A stretch of 64,000 nucleotides of DNA from Hsuehochloa calcarea (Eukaryota; Streptophyta; Magnoliopsida; Poales; Poaceae). The stretch spans positions 58,947,519 to 59,011,518 of the forward strand of contig CM070594.1 of the NCBI GenBank assembly GCA_036346395.1. The letters run 5' to 3'. The position numbers and the translations under genes were made by a program. The notes below the pieces were generated by a model. The model ran no database searches and was not told the origin of the DNA. It was given only the letters and a program-made list of their open reading frames with translations. Each line of letters begins with the position of its first letter. Positions within the stretch are counted from its first letter, which is position 1. Below, in pieces: positions 36,327 through 47,792 of the stretch.

Positions 36327-36960
36327 CAGGGACGAATCTAGGACTAGATTTTAGATAGGGTAGAATCGTAAGGCGTGGACCAAAGACTAATGGTTGTCTT
36401 GCCTTGTCGGCTCGCCGGGCATCGTCGCCCGACAACTGAGCCCTTACTTGCTGCCCCTACACACCCTCGTAGCCTCGCCTCACCCCTTGGATGACACGCA
36501 CCTGAGCCCTCGCCCCCCTTACCGCCACGTGCCCAAGCGGCGTCACCTCGCCCCTAGCCGCCTCATGCCCGCCCCTCACCTCGCCCGCCTCCGCTCACTA
36601 ATTGGTTAGGGTTAGGGGAGAAGAGGACTGGGACATGAGTGAGTGAGGAAGAGAGGAGGCCGTGAGCCTATGAGGAAAATGCGGTGTGGCTGTGGGCTAT
36701 GGGCAGTGCCTTCTGATGGGCTTGTCGGCCGGCCAGGGCATGCCCAATTGAACAAAGCTCACGAGACTATGGCCACAAAGCAGCCTCCTCTTCAACCTCC
36801 GATCAACACTCGGTGCTTTGACAACCTCCTCCTCGCCGGCCGCCTGTATGCCGTGGATGTTGGGGCCTGAGATGTTTACCATGTGGGGGGGGGGGGTATT
36901 CTGGCCAGAGGGGAAATAGGTTGGCCACCTGACCATGTTTGAAGGAAGGGTCCGCCCCTG
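36327..36960. mobile_element. Non-autonomous hAT-like element
   Basis: The ends CAGGGACGAATCT and (inverted) CAGGGGCGGACCC form short terminal inverted repeats. An 8-bp duplication with one mismatch flanks it: GGATGGAT at 36319-36326 and GGATGGAC at 36961-36968. Size (634 bp), CAGGG-type ends and 8-bp TSD fit the hAT superfamily. No transposase is encoded. Confidence 0.75.
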
Positions 36961-37036
36961 GGATGGACCAATTGAAATTGGCGACAAAAACATTAGTCAA
37001 GCCGGTTTCAAAGTGAATCTTTAGTAGTATATAAAC

Positions 37037-37156
37037 TATATGTAGCTCAAGCTGGTTGAAGCAAACTTATCAATATTGTTCCGTTCTGGCCGGTACTATA
37101 TGTAGCTCAAGCTGGTTGAAGCAAACTTATCAATATTGTTCCGTTCTGGCCGGTAT
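37037..37156. repeat. Perfect two-copy 60-bp tandem duplication
   Basis: The 60-bp unit starting CTATATGTAGCTCAAGC repeats without a mismatch, which implies a recent duplication or an assembly effect. Confidence 0.9.
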
Positions 37157-39038
37157 GACCGGTGCGTACAATTCTATTGGGTTAAACGGATTACAAAAGG
37201 TCTCATCCCATTTCGGGTCAAATTCCGGTCAATATCAGCCGGTACAAGCGGAATTCATTCTTCTGGGCATTTCGGTACCGCCAAAACAAACGAAATTTTG
37301 ACTCGTTTAGCCTCTTTTTGGAATAGAATAGAAAATCTAGTCCTTCACATCCGAAATGATAAAAATAACACTCATACCGTACTACCTGTCCGCGAAAGCC
37401 ACCTTCCACGATCGTAAGTTCGGTTGGGAGCACCGCACCAAATAGCGGCACTATAGCAATAGTGATCGACCGATGAATGCACCGTAGGAACAACGAAGAT
37501 ACTGTTCATCACTGCACAAACAAAATGTTTTTTGTGGTCCGAATGACGGCTGTACTGTAGCAACACTCTTATTGGTGCTACGGTGCCCCCTCCGAACTTG
37601 TGGCGCATGGAGCGCGGAAGGTAGTTTTCACAGGCGGGGAGCACGAGAGAAGTGTCGTTTTGTCATTTCTATTCCTTGGAAAGAAAGAGCGAATGAGCTA
37701 AAAACTCTAAAACAAACTATATGCGGCTTTTCCACGCACTGGACCCAAACCGTGCTGTCATGTTGTCGTCCTCATCCCTATGTTTTATTCGCACTTGTCA
37801 AAAACTTGACCAACAACTCAGCTTTGCTTGTGCACCCAAAGCCTCCAATTGAAAATTTAAGTGCTACAAATGGTGGCCTTGGAGAATTGTGACCAAGCTG
37901 ACCTGTCCAAAATTTACAAAGCCTAGACCTCTAGTATTCAGTCCTATTGGTGCACTGTTTGTCTCCCAGTATCCATTTATTTGCTAGACTTTTTATCTAT
38001 ACAATATTATTTGTACAATTTATACCATATATAATTATATTTAAAATTTAAAATGATTATATTTGAAATGGCACACTGGTATAGGCCGGCACCGGGACGT
38101 TCCATTCTAATAGGTAAACTGGAACGACCGGAATAGTAGTGTTCCGGTATTAACGAGTACGTGTTGAAGGCATGCACTTGTTGAATGTTTCCTCAGAAAA
38201 TTAACGTGTATGGATGTTTCATGGTAATTTTGTTTGAGTAAATTGCATTGGGTCTCTTAAACTTGTAAAGTTATCTCACTTAACTCTTTAAATTTTTATT
38301 TTACTTTATCAGCTATCTGAACTCGAACGTGTTTACACAACTGGTCTGATTCTCTGTTAGTTGAAGGAAGAAGCTGACTTGGCGTTCTCTGTGGCTAACA
38401 TGGACGATGACATAGCTAAACAGTGCACATCGTCCACCTATCAGTCTAGCCACTCGACTAGTGTATCTATCAACCCCCAAATCTCCTTCACTATCCCCCC
38501 TCTCTCTCTTCTTACCGAAAAAAAAAACTCTCTCCTCCCACCTAAACCATAATTTTTTTAACAATACATTTTATAAAAAAACAAAAATAAATAGTTATTT
38601 TTTTTTACAAAAATAGACCTCTGACGACTGGAACCTATCGTCTATAGAGTAGAGCTGAATCCATGAATTGCTTTGTTTAAAGGAGGCACGTACCACTAGA
38701 GCTCCAATGCAATTACTTAATTTTTTAAATCCTGATTGTTCAATTCAGATTGCTGAATGCAAATGAGAAGTGCCAAAATTATTGATCGATTCATGTGTTC
38801 TTTGCATCAATAGATAAGGTACAGCGAGCCTTCACCAATGCCAGGCTCAATAACATAGAACAGAGCACACAGGATTAGTCAATACTACTGCTACAAGCCT
38901 CACACATTATTCGATCTCGCCATTGGCGCTCGAATTATGCTTGTACCACCATAATTTCACCCTCAATTTCCACGAATGTATACCGGCTTCCTACCAAACT
39001 CAGAGGCAATCATGAGACACGGAATCCGAATGGACCGA
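37157..39038. other. Gene-free interval upstream of duplicate; transposon debris
   Basis: CCGG(T/C)AC- and GGAACG-rich words at 37060-37270 and 38080-38160 hint at the two ends of an old DNA element, but no TSD is visible. An AT-rich fragment at 38545-38640 resembles the MULE arm at 18730. 38795-39038 is the 3' flank of the phosphatase gene. Confidence 0.45.
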
Positions 39039-39863
39039 TCAGTTCTTGACTCCGAGCGGCATGGGCATGCCGTCCTGCACGGCGACTGGTCGCGACTCGA
39101 GCTTGCAGTCGCGCGTCGGCAGCGTGGCCTCCTCGACGAGCACACTCCCGACGAGCCGCAGCAGCGTCTCCTCCATCTCCTTTCCGTCGCTCCACGGGTG
39201 CACCTCCGCCTGGAGCAGCGCGGGGTTCTCGCAGATGAGGTCCCACACGGGGAACCCCTTGCGCGGCATCATGAAGTCCTCCCTCCCGAGTCGCAGCGAC
39301 GGGCAGTAGTCGCCGCAGCCGTCGCCGAGGTAGATGAACCGCTTCTTGCCATCCGCCATGGCGGAGGCGCGGATGCGGTCGAGCACCTGGCCCTTGCACA
39401 TGTTCGGCGGGCAGATGCCCGCGAGGCCGCACCCGTGCGGGCCCGCGTGGAAGTCGTGGTACGGCGTGATCCGGAGGCGGCCGTCGGCGTCGACGCGGCT
39501 CGGGTTGGTGTTAATCTCCGAGAAGTAGCCCCGGAGGCCGTGGTGGTCGAGGATGGTCTCGATGAAGAACTGGTTGGCGTCGCTGAGGATCCTCAGGTCG
39601 CAGCCGAGGCTGTACGCGGCCTTGATGGCGGCGACGACGTGCGGGTCGAGCGGCGCCGCCTTGAGCACCTCGGCGACGTCGCGGAGGGTCCTGCCCTGCG
39701 AGTGCAGCTCCCCCATCATGGTGTCCATGAGGGTATTCCAGGGCATGGTGGGGAGGAGGCGGTCGAACAGCTCGGTGGCGCCGAGGTTGTCCACGACCCA
39801 GTTGTCGCTGTCGACGTCGATGATGGTCTTATCGAAGTCGAACACCACCACGATCCCGGCCAT
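39039..39863 (-). CDS. HAD-superfamily phosphatase, PHOSPHO1-like (PPsPase1/PECP1 family)
   Basis: A single uninterrupted exon encodes 274 residues. HAD motifs are in order: motif I DFDKT with D9 and D11, motif II SDAN at 94-97, a motif III Lys in CKGQ (K157), and motif IV GDGCGD with D181 and D185. Length and the sequence DSDNW, HGLRGYFSEI and CPPNMCKG match the plant family that includes Arabidopsis PPsPase1/PS2 and PECP1. These enzymes hydrolyse pyrophosphate, phosphoethanolamine or phosphocholine and are typically induced by phosphate starvation. The exact substrate cannot be read from sequence. The start at 39863 is favoured because a TATA box lies 91-98 bp upstream and motif I follows directly. 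A broken 3' copy lies at 30753-30875. Confidence 0.93.
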   Translation of the reverse strand: MAGIVVVFDFDKTIIDVDSDNWVVDNLGATELFDRLLPTMPWNTLMDTMMGELHSQGRTLRDVAEVLKAAPLDPHVVAAIKAAYSLGCDLRILSDANQFFIETILDHHGLRGYFSEINTNPSRVDADGRLRITPYHDFHAGPHGCGLAGICPPNMCKGQVLDRIRASAMADGKKRFIYLGDGCGDYCPSLRLGREDFMMPRKGFPVWDLICENPALLQAEVHPWSDGKEMEETLLRLVGSVLVEEATLPTRDCKLESRPVAVQDGMPMPLGVKN

Positions 39864-39884
39864 CTCAACAGCTAGGGAATGCGA

Positions 39885-39903
39885 TGCTGCTGCTGCTGCT
39901 GCT
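39885..39903. repeat. (GCA)6-type microsatellite in the phosphatase 5' UTR
   Basis: Six TGC/GCA triplets lie between the TATA box and the start codon, inside the expected leader. Confidence 0.85.
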
Positions 39904-39953
39904 ATTGTTTGTGGTGTAATTCTTGATGAGCAATGGGTGTTTCTTGGAGCCTG

Positions 39954-39961
39954 CTTATATA
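39954..39961 (-). promoter_or_regulatory. TATA box of the phosphatase gene
   Basis: The minus strand reads TATATAAG in a GC-rich setting, 91-98 bp before the start codon, leaving room for a leader of about 60 nt. Confidence 0.75.
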
Positions 39962-40251
39962 CGCCCCCGGAGGCGGGAAGATGCCGAGGGAATATTACGA
40001 GATGCCTTTGAACAGAGGTAGGTCGCGGGCATTTTAGGCGCGTGCATTCAGGAAGCAGCGCGAGGAATCAGTTTTAGTTTCGGTTTCTGTGTGATGCCGT
40101 TCGTGTTTCACCGTGTGGTGCCGTGCGCGTGGAAGTGGAAGAAGCCACCGCGCGCCGCGCGGCGCGGGCCGAAGAGCGCGAGGTGGCTTCCGGGCCGTGC
40201 GGGCTGCGGAGAAGGAAGGAATCATCCGGGGAGGCTGTGCGTATGCGAGGG

Positions 40252-40259
40252 GAATATCC
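40252..40259. promoter_or_regulatory. P1BS (PHR1-binding) motif, proximal
   Basis: GAATATCC fits the P1BS consensus GNATATNC on both strands. It is about 290 bp upstream of the phosphatase TATA box, consistent with phosphate-starvation control known for this family. Confidence 0.6.
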
Positions 40260-40617
40260 TTTTTCCCGTGCCGTAGTCGAGTCAGTGGCGGATACACGCA
40301 CGGACAGGGTGGGGCTACACCAACCCTCTCCGGTTCAGCCCACATGACTCCTTGATATATAAACATACGACCTCATTATTACAAGCTGATAATCCTGGTG
40401 ACATTTTTTCATGGATCCTGCGGTCAAAACGACCAGTTAAACAAACGACCTCTTTGATCCAAACGCACGGATACAAATTGTGTTTTTCCACTTAATTATA
40501 TTTGTGTTCTAGACTTCTAGTTGAAGTTTTTGGCACAAGATCCGGTTCCTCACAAGTGACAAAGGTCATGTGAGTATGTGACAGAAATTGAAAACATTTC
40601 GGAGGCCGTCTCCTAGT

Positions 40618-40625
40618 GGATATTC
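40618..40625. promoter_or_regulatory. P1BS (PHR1-binding) motif, distal
   Basis: GGATATTC is a second match to GNATATNC and is exactly the reverse complement of the proximal site at 40252. Confidence 0.5.
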
Positions 40626-40629
40626 GGTG

Positions 40630-41389
40630 GATGCGAAGAATCTCCCGTGAGGTGGCGCCCACAATTGACGATTAGGTGGTCCTGCCGGCCTCTTTTGAAC
40701 CACTACAACTACAACGTGGGGGAGTTTCTATATTTTGGCTGGTTTTCCCGTCTTCTCTCGTCTTCAATCAAAGTTTTTGTTTGTCTGGTCAGTTTTCGCG
40801 TACTAGCGTTTCTTCCGTTCCAAACTTTCAATTCAACCAACTAAAAAAATCTATTACCATTTTGTTTTTGAATAAAGAGGACCGTGTCGTACGAGGAGGG
40901 GAAATGTGTGCTTTCATACGGAGGATCTACAGTACTATATGTTAGAAGATGTTCTTCGTCGTTCGATCGAAAAGCGAAGATTCAGACAATAGCTGTAATA
41001 TTTTGCTACAGTACCATCACTACAGTAGTATTCGTTGTTGCTACAATATTTGTCCTAAGACCACTGCTGAGTGCTGTTTATATACACACAAATCATTGTT
41101 TACACATTGATAGTCTGCATTGCAGTGAAGGATCCGAACCCATAAAATTGCTATCAAATCTGTTCACACGTGCACTTGCAGCAAATCCATAGGTGACTTA
41201 AGATTCTTTTGGTTCTGTAGCAGGTTTTAAAGCTAAAAATAATGCATGACTATGACTGCCTTATTTCCCCATGTATTTACATTCATTTTGCATGCATGGA
41301 TTATGGATGCCACCCTACTGAACAATTAATAAAGATCCACTGGATCCGACAGATATTCGAGAAATTGGTAAGAAGTCCAAAATGCAAAG
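40630..41389. other. Gene-free interval
   Basis: AT-rich sequence upstream of the phosphatase promoter, without a convincing coding frame or element boundary. Confidence 0.45.
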
Positions 41390-41755
41390 CTACAACCTGT
41401 TGTAGCTACATGCACTATCCCCCATCATTGCGCTTGCTCCGAGATTTGCACACGCTCTCTCTCCCCCTCTCTCTCCGCTCCGACGGGCAATCCACCGCCT
41501 CTCCCGAGACGCACTTCCGCCGTCCGCCGCCCGTCCGTTTGACAGGGTTTCTGGCTCAGGGGAGGAGGGAGGGGAGCCAAGAGAGAGGAGCGACGTGGCT
41601 TCGCGGCCGGCGAGGCAGTGGCGGTGTGGCTCAGGGGAGGCGGCGGCCGGCTTGCCCACCGGATCCAAGAGAGGGAGTTTGGGGGGAGAAGACGCGCACG
41701 AATCTCGAACCAAATGGAAAGCTGCGATAGTGCTTGTAGTGGCAACCACTTGTAG
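41390..41755. mobile_element. Small element with 30-bp imperfect terminal inverted repeats
   Basis: 41390-41419 (CTACAA...GCACTATC) pairs with 41726-41755 inverted, 23 of 30 positions matching. The interior is GC-rich, unlike its surroundings. No target-site duplication could be seen, so the class is undecided. Confidence 0.5.
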
Positions 41756-42800
41756 AGTGTCCACGCTCAGAAGAAGTGTATCATTTCCAAATTCCATGTC
41801 TGCTGAGACTACAAGTCATGTGGAGAAAGCCTAGCTAGTCGGCTTGGGAAGGCTCCTAGTTGCTTCCTTATTCTACCTTATCAGGTTAAGGAAATAACAA
41901 ATTCAAATATTAAGTTGCTAGCTAGAACCATTCCATTGCATGTCGTCCTCTTCTTTTAGCTAGTGCATTACACGCGTGAGAATAAAACGAGGACAATGCT
42001 GCTAACTTTAGTCCAAGAAAAAGAAGGAGATCATTTTGATTCTATTTACATTGTGTACAATATTATTCCAGGGTTTCCAGCAGGGTCATGTAAGATCGAT
42101 CGATGTAACCACATAAAAAGATTAAGCATAACCGAAAATTTTAAGCTGCATTTACGGTTGCAAAACCATACAAATTCACAACAGCACTTCAAGTCTTCAC
42201 CTCCTTCACATGACAAAAGGATCCAAAAAATTGTGTCGACGTCACCGATGAGGCCAAGACCCGAAAGACATACACCAAAAAGATCAACTCTAGATGGGAA
42301 GGTTAGGTTCACCTGTGTAGGGAGGGAGCTAGCGGTGCAATTTATATTTCTTGACCGACACATCTCCGTGATTAGATGCTTTCTCATGGGCGCCTGAAAT
42401 GGCGTGCCTCATGTAGTCCACTAAACTTGTTCACGCGCACCTTGTCGTGGTAAGATTCGTGCCTTTAATTAGTCACTGCCACGCATCAGCTAGCAGATTA
42501 ATTTGTCACGGTAATGGTATGGTACTCTGCGATGCATGTTATGCTGCGACAAAATAACGACGCCCCATGCCATCAGGCATCACTTTGGTAATGACATTAG
42601 CTTTGGTAACGACACCAGCTTAAGTGACATCAGCTTAAGGACTATTACTCGATAAAGATATGCATTCTCCAATAATGACTATAATCAAAGTGTTGCAGCA
42701 GAAAATAGTTATAATTACCTTCGAATAATGACCATAAGTCCACTTGGATTGGTTGAAGTGATACAAAGTCCTCCAAGTTGTCATTTAACATCGCTGTAAC
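41756..42800. other. Gene-free interval before the CACTA element
   Basis: An open plus-strand frame at 41963-42397 has no recognisable family and weak codon character. 42580-42640 repeats AGCTTTGGTAAYGAC and AGCTTAAG(T/G) words. Confidence 0.4.
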
Positions 42801-42819
42801 CACTACCGGAAAGCTGTAA

Positions 42820-43145
42820 TATGCCGAGTGTCTGGAATTTTACCGAGTGCAATATATCGGGCACTCGGTAAACAACCACTTTACCGAGTGCCTCCATGGT
42901 CACACTCGGCGAAAATTAAACACTCGGCAAAAAATATTTTTGCCGAGTGCTGCCAATAAAACACTCGGCAAAAGACACTCTTTGCCGAGTGTTGCCAATA
43001 AAACACTCGGCAAACATAAAACACTCGGCATCAACCGCCGTCCGTTAGATGTCAGCCGCCGCCGTTAAAACTTTGCCGAGTGTCCGAGTCGACACTCGGC
43101 AAATAGCTCTTTCTTAGAGTGTTTTGTTTGCGCCACTCGGCAAAA
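42820..43145. repeat. CACTA subterminal repeats, outer block
   Basis: CACTCGGCAAA and its complement TTTGCCGAGTG recur about every 15-30 bp in both orientations, the usual binding-site array for CACTA transposases. Confidence 0.9.
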
Positions 43146-43967
43146 AAATAAAAATATTTTCCTTTCCTACCTTTCAAACTTTTTCTACTCTCCACATACA
43201 ACATATGGTACTCCATGTTAAAATTTGGTATATTTTTCTATTTGTTTGCTATAATTAATTAATCAATTGCATTTCAAGCAATTTTTTGAATCAAGTCAAA
43301 TTTGAACTGCAATTGATTCAAATAATAGGAAAAAATGAGTAGAAAAATGATATTCATGTTATTCAGCCCGGTTTGAGGTCTTACCTGTGAAATGAAAAGG
43401 AATTTCGAACATCTTGTTTAGGAAACACGACCACGAATGTTTGGCCGAATGGTTTTTAAATTTTTTAAAAAGCAAACAAAGTCTGAAAATCATGAGATTT
43501 GTCAAGATGTCATGATATCATACGTGGAGGCTGTGGTTAAAAATTTATAAGATTTTGCATGAGTTGTCACGTACGATGCTTACAAACCGAAGCATTTCTG
43601 AAGAAGAAGCGCAGAGTTGAGAAGGATTCGGTAAGATTTGGATTCAAAGTGACGGTCGAATTGTGGTTTGACTACAAAAGTTTTTAAATAGGCAATAGAC
43701 AAAAGAGATTGTTTCAAGTGAAATTTTGGTAATTTTTCGGATCCGTTTGATAATTTTAATTTTTAAACTGCAATTATAGAATTTTAAATGATATAAATTG
43801 AATTTGAGCTATAACTGCATGAAATAATGGTCTAATGTTCGTAGAAGCATCGAATATGCATTGTTGAGTGAATTTGACAAGGTATTTTCGAAGTACATTC
43901 GAACAAATTTGTAAAACACGTTATGGAAAAGAAAGAGAGGAAAGGAAGTTTTATTAAAAAAAAATTG

Positions 43968-44095
43968 TTTGCCGAGTGCCTTGCGGGAGACACTCGGCAA
44001 ATGAGGTGTTTGCCGAGTGCTTTGTGGGCGACACTCGGCAAATGAGGGGGGCTTTGCCGAGTGCCAGATCGGGGCACTCGGCAAACAATCCACAT
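43968..44095. repeat. CACTA subterminal repeats, inner block
   Basis: Six further TTTGCCGAGTG/CACTCGGCAAA copies lie 830 bp inside the outer block, just before the GC-rich leader into which the retrotransposon inserted. Confidence 0.85.
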
Positions 44096-44963
44096 AACAA
44101 AACGCGGCCCGCGGCCGCGCTCACACACGCAACATCACACACGCTCACACACGCGGCCCGCCGCCGCGCCACGCGCGCTCGCCGCCGCCCGCCCGCGTGT
44201 AAGATCGAGGTGGCCGACTAGAGGGGGTGAATAGGCGGTTTTAAAATCTATCGCGCTAAACCAATATATAAATGCGAAGCTAATATCAAATTGGTTTTGC
44301 ACAATTAAAACCTAAAACAACTAGGCTCAACTAAGTGCACCGACAATATGAACACAATACAATATGAGCAATCATACAAGATATATAAGCAATTAAAGCA
44401 AGAATGTAAATAGCTCAAAGTAAAGCACAAGTAAAAAAGATGACACGATTATGTTTTACAGTGGTGTTCGGAGACTTGCGGTCTCCCTAATCCACGTTGA
44501 GGTAAGCCCAACCGCGTTGGACCGGCTCCTCAAATGAGCACACACCTCCGAGGTAAGTCCAACACTTGGACCGGTTCCAAACCAACCAACACCTCGCTCA
44601 ACTATGGTTGCTCTTCCTCCACTCCGGAGATGGCGAGCACCAAACCACTTACAACCGTCGGGCCTTCTCACAAGCTTCTTGAGAAGGTCACCGAGCACGA
44701 CGCCTCCACGCCGTCTAGGTGTCGGCAAACACCAAGAGTAACAAATCCAAACTTTCACTTGAACTAATCAAGTGTCAACGCTCACGTGGATACACAATCC
44801 ACTACCTAAGGCAACACATGCACTTAGGGTTTGCTCTCTAATCTCACCAAGTGCAACACATGCACAAAAGAGAATAGAGGTTTGCTCTTAGCTCAAGAGG
44901 CTCACAAAGAGTTCACAATAGTTCTAAGTCGCTTCAAGAACCTCCCACAACCGGCCAAGGTGG

Positions 44964-44972
44964 CTATATATA
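44964..44972 (-). promoter_or_regulatory. LTR TATA box (left copy)
   Basis: The minus strand reads TTATATATAG, about 55 bp downstream of the last palindrome of the array. The right LTR has the same box at 53092-53100, and the related LTR at 20749-25456 has a degenerate version. Confidence 0.7.
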
Positions 44973-45027
44973 ACCCACACACAAAAACTAGCCGTTGGGA
45001 GACAAATCCCTGAAAAATCAGGGAAAT

Positions 45028-45545
45028 CGGAAGTTCCGCCGTACAAAGGCCGGAACTACCGCAGGAGAGAGAAAAGGTACCGCAACGGCTATGTCAGACG
45101 AGAAACTAGCCGTTTGATTTTTAGTCCGGAACTACCGCCAACTAAATATCGGAAGTTCCGATTCTTCGGAAGTTCCGCTCAACACATAGCGGAACTACCG
45201 CACCTCGAATTTTGGCTAAGTCCCCAAAATGGTGCTTCTCTGGAAAAAACCAACCGCCGGATTTCGGAGCATCCGATAAATCGGAAGTTCCGCTATTAAC
45301 ACGCCGGAACTTCCGCACTTGGAAAATCGGCTAAGTCCCTAAAATGGTGCTTCTCTGGAAAAAACCAACCGCCGGATTTCGGAGCATCCGATAAATCGGA
45401 AGTTCCGCTCAATACACTCCGGAACTTCCGCACTTGGGAAATCGGCTAAGTCCCTAAACCGGCCGCTCTCTGGAAAAATCAAACCGCGGAAAATCGGACC
45501 ATCCGGCCTGCGGAACTTCCGCAATTAATACCCCGGAACTTCCGA
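45028..45545 (-). repeat. CGGAAGTTCCG palindrome array in the left LTR
   Basis: Exact CGG-AAGTT-CCG copies include 45028-45038, 45150-45160 and 45167-45177. About a dozen exact or one-mismatch copies (for example CGGAACTACCG) run to 45545 at irregular spacing, interleaved with the repeated spacer AATCGGCTAAGTCCCTAAA. Confidence 0.9.
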
Positions 45546-47792
45546 TTTTCCTGACAGAAATCAGAAATGGCTTTTTCAACAATTTCAATTGCAAAACACA
45601 TTTGCTAATTGACAAGCCATGCCAACAAGAGTCACAAGCAAGATTCCCGACAAGTTGCAAAACACATTTGCCAACTTTTGGAATCATACCACAAGGAAAA
45701 AGGTACATGGACTTACACCATTTGCAAAACGCATTTGCAAACTTAAGTCACATGCTACAAGGGTTGAATGCATGAGCATCGGCTATTTGCAAAACACATT
45801 CGCAAATAATAGCTCCATGCATAGATGAGCTAGAGCAAATATAATGAGCTATCAACACATGACTAACTCAAACTACTAGTCAAGATCCCTCTTAATAGTA
45901 CGGCAAACCTATACTAGCAATCCGGTCTATCAACCAAACACCGAGACCGGTAAAAGACTAGGAACACATCCTTAGCCCTAGCTAGTCATACCTTTGCCTT
46001 GCATCTTCTTGAAAATTGATGACGCACATCAACACTTCAAGTCCGGGTCCTTGACTTTGACAATCATCAACTCATGATGATTTCTTCACTTCGGGATCTT
46101 GTCTTGAACATCATCAACGCATGATGATTTCTCCATCCCGAGTCTTCACATGCATCAACACATGATGCAATCCTTCACTTGACCTCCATCAACACATGAT
46201 AGGTCTTCTCTTGTCTTGATGATCAACTCATGATCATCTCTTCTTGATAAGCATCAACTCATGATGCATCATTTACACCAAGCTCTTGACTTGATGATCA
46301 ACTCATGATCATCCCAAGTCTTCATCATCCTGGAACGTAACCTATATATCCAACTCATGGAAAATGTTAGTTCCACAATGTGATCATCACTAATTACCGC
46401 ATCATACCATTAACTCATAATGGTGGGACAAGATACCTCAATCTTTCCCTCTTTGGTAATTGATGATAACCACTCAAATTCTCATAAATTTAATGATGAT
46501 AAATGAGAGAACAATTGAGTATATATAAACTACACAAGTTATACATACTCTAACATGAGTATATGCGAACTACACAAGTGTTGTATACTCAAAGGTTTTG
46601 TTTCAACGTAAAGATCCCAATATATGTGGAAAATGGAATATGGATCAATACTAATGAAACCACAAAGTATAGGATAAAACTCCCCCTAAATGTGTGCATA
46701 CACAAATGTGTAATGAGGTCATATGCACATATTCAAGTTTAACTTAAGGTTGAGTTCAATCCTATATTTTGGATCCGAGAAATGCAATATTATATAAATT
46801 TAGATGTCGATTGCATACCTCGTTGTGTTTCACCTTTATATCCAAATGAGACTACACAAGGATAATACTTGATAAAAGAGTTAGTCTCATATTTGGATTT
46901 GTCATTAATCACCAAAACAATCCATTAACTCATAATGGCGGGTCTAGATCTTTCAATCTCCCCCTTTTTGGTGATTGATGACAAATCCATTATCAATAAC
47001 AACATTTGGATATTCATAGACATAAGAAAAGAATTTAAACTAAAGAACTATGTCTATGCATCATATGAGGTGAAACATAAAGCATTAAACAAAATGCATA
47101 TGAAAACATTTTCTAATGCATGCATTTTCCCTCTTTTGGCATGTCTAAACGAATCAAACATCCAAATGAATATTGATAAAAATATTCTCCCCCTTTTGGC
47201 ATAAATCACCCAAAAACACAAGACAAATCTTAGCCAAAAGGAGCCTTTGCAAATAGATACCACTTGCAAAACAAATTTAGGCTGGTCACAAAAAGTATGA
47301 ATTGAACTTATATGACCAAGGGAGGAATTTTGTTCTCAAGATATGAGAGGAGAAACAAGGATAGGTTACAAACCTATTGATCATAACATTCTCCCATTTT
47401 AAATCAAAACATTGAGAACCACTTGAAATGATAGTTGAAACATATTCAACTAACCTCCCCTTTTTTTTGAAAAGAATTTTAGATAATCTCTCATTTTATC
47501 AATTTTTACAAACTATGTTGAGAGAGATTTTCATAAAAAATTTGACAGAATTTCTCTTGTAAAGAAGGACATCCACGACAGGAGACAAGAGAATATAATC
47601 AACCACAAATATTTTCATTCAAAATCACATCTCATCCACATCCGTGCAACCATAAAAATCATGACATAAAAACATGTTCTCACACAGAGTAGCAAAAGAT
47701 AGCATAGCCACAATAAGAGTCATACAGCCAGGTAGTCATAAGATATTACAATTTTTGCATACAAGGTCTAATGACCTAAATAGAACAAGCGG

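Larger units (their letters stand above)
44198..46955 (-). repeat. 3' LTR (left) of the 44-55 kb element
   Basis: 2,758 bp. On the minus strand it begins TGAAAGATCTAGACC and ends GATCTTACA. It contains a CGG-N5-CCG palindrome array (45028-45545) with the TATA box just downstream at 44964-44972, then the presumed transcript start. Confidence 0.93.

Noticed and set aside
38976..39875. A 299-codon plus-strand open frame
   Set aside because: It is the antisense shadow of the intact HAD phosphatase gene, whose GC-rich codons keep the opposite strand open. Its peptide is a compositionally odd E/V/H/A-rich string.
40270..40360. Possible second hAT-like end (CAGTGGCGGATAC...) in the phosphatase promoter
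   Set aside because: Only one end resembles a hAT terminus. No matching inverted end or 8-bp duplication was found.
41963..42397. A 144-codon plus-strand frame
   Set aside because: There is no recognisable domain and an equally long antisense frame overlaps it, so coding cannot be supported.
42820..44095. Regularly spaced TTTGCCGAGTG units as a CRISPR-like or satellite array
   Set aside because: The units occur in both orientations at irregular spacing within a CACTA terminus, the normal pattern of transposase-binding subterminal repeats.
45150..45177. CGGAAGTTCCG as a heat-shock element (nGAAnnTTCn)
   Set aside because: GAA and TTC are separated by one base instead of two, so the heat-shock factor spacing is wrong.
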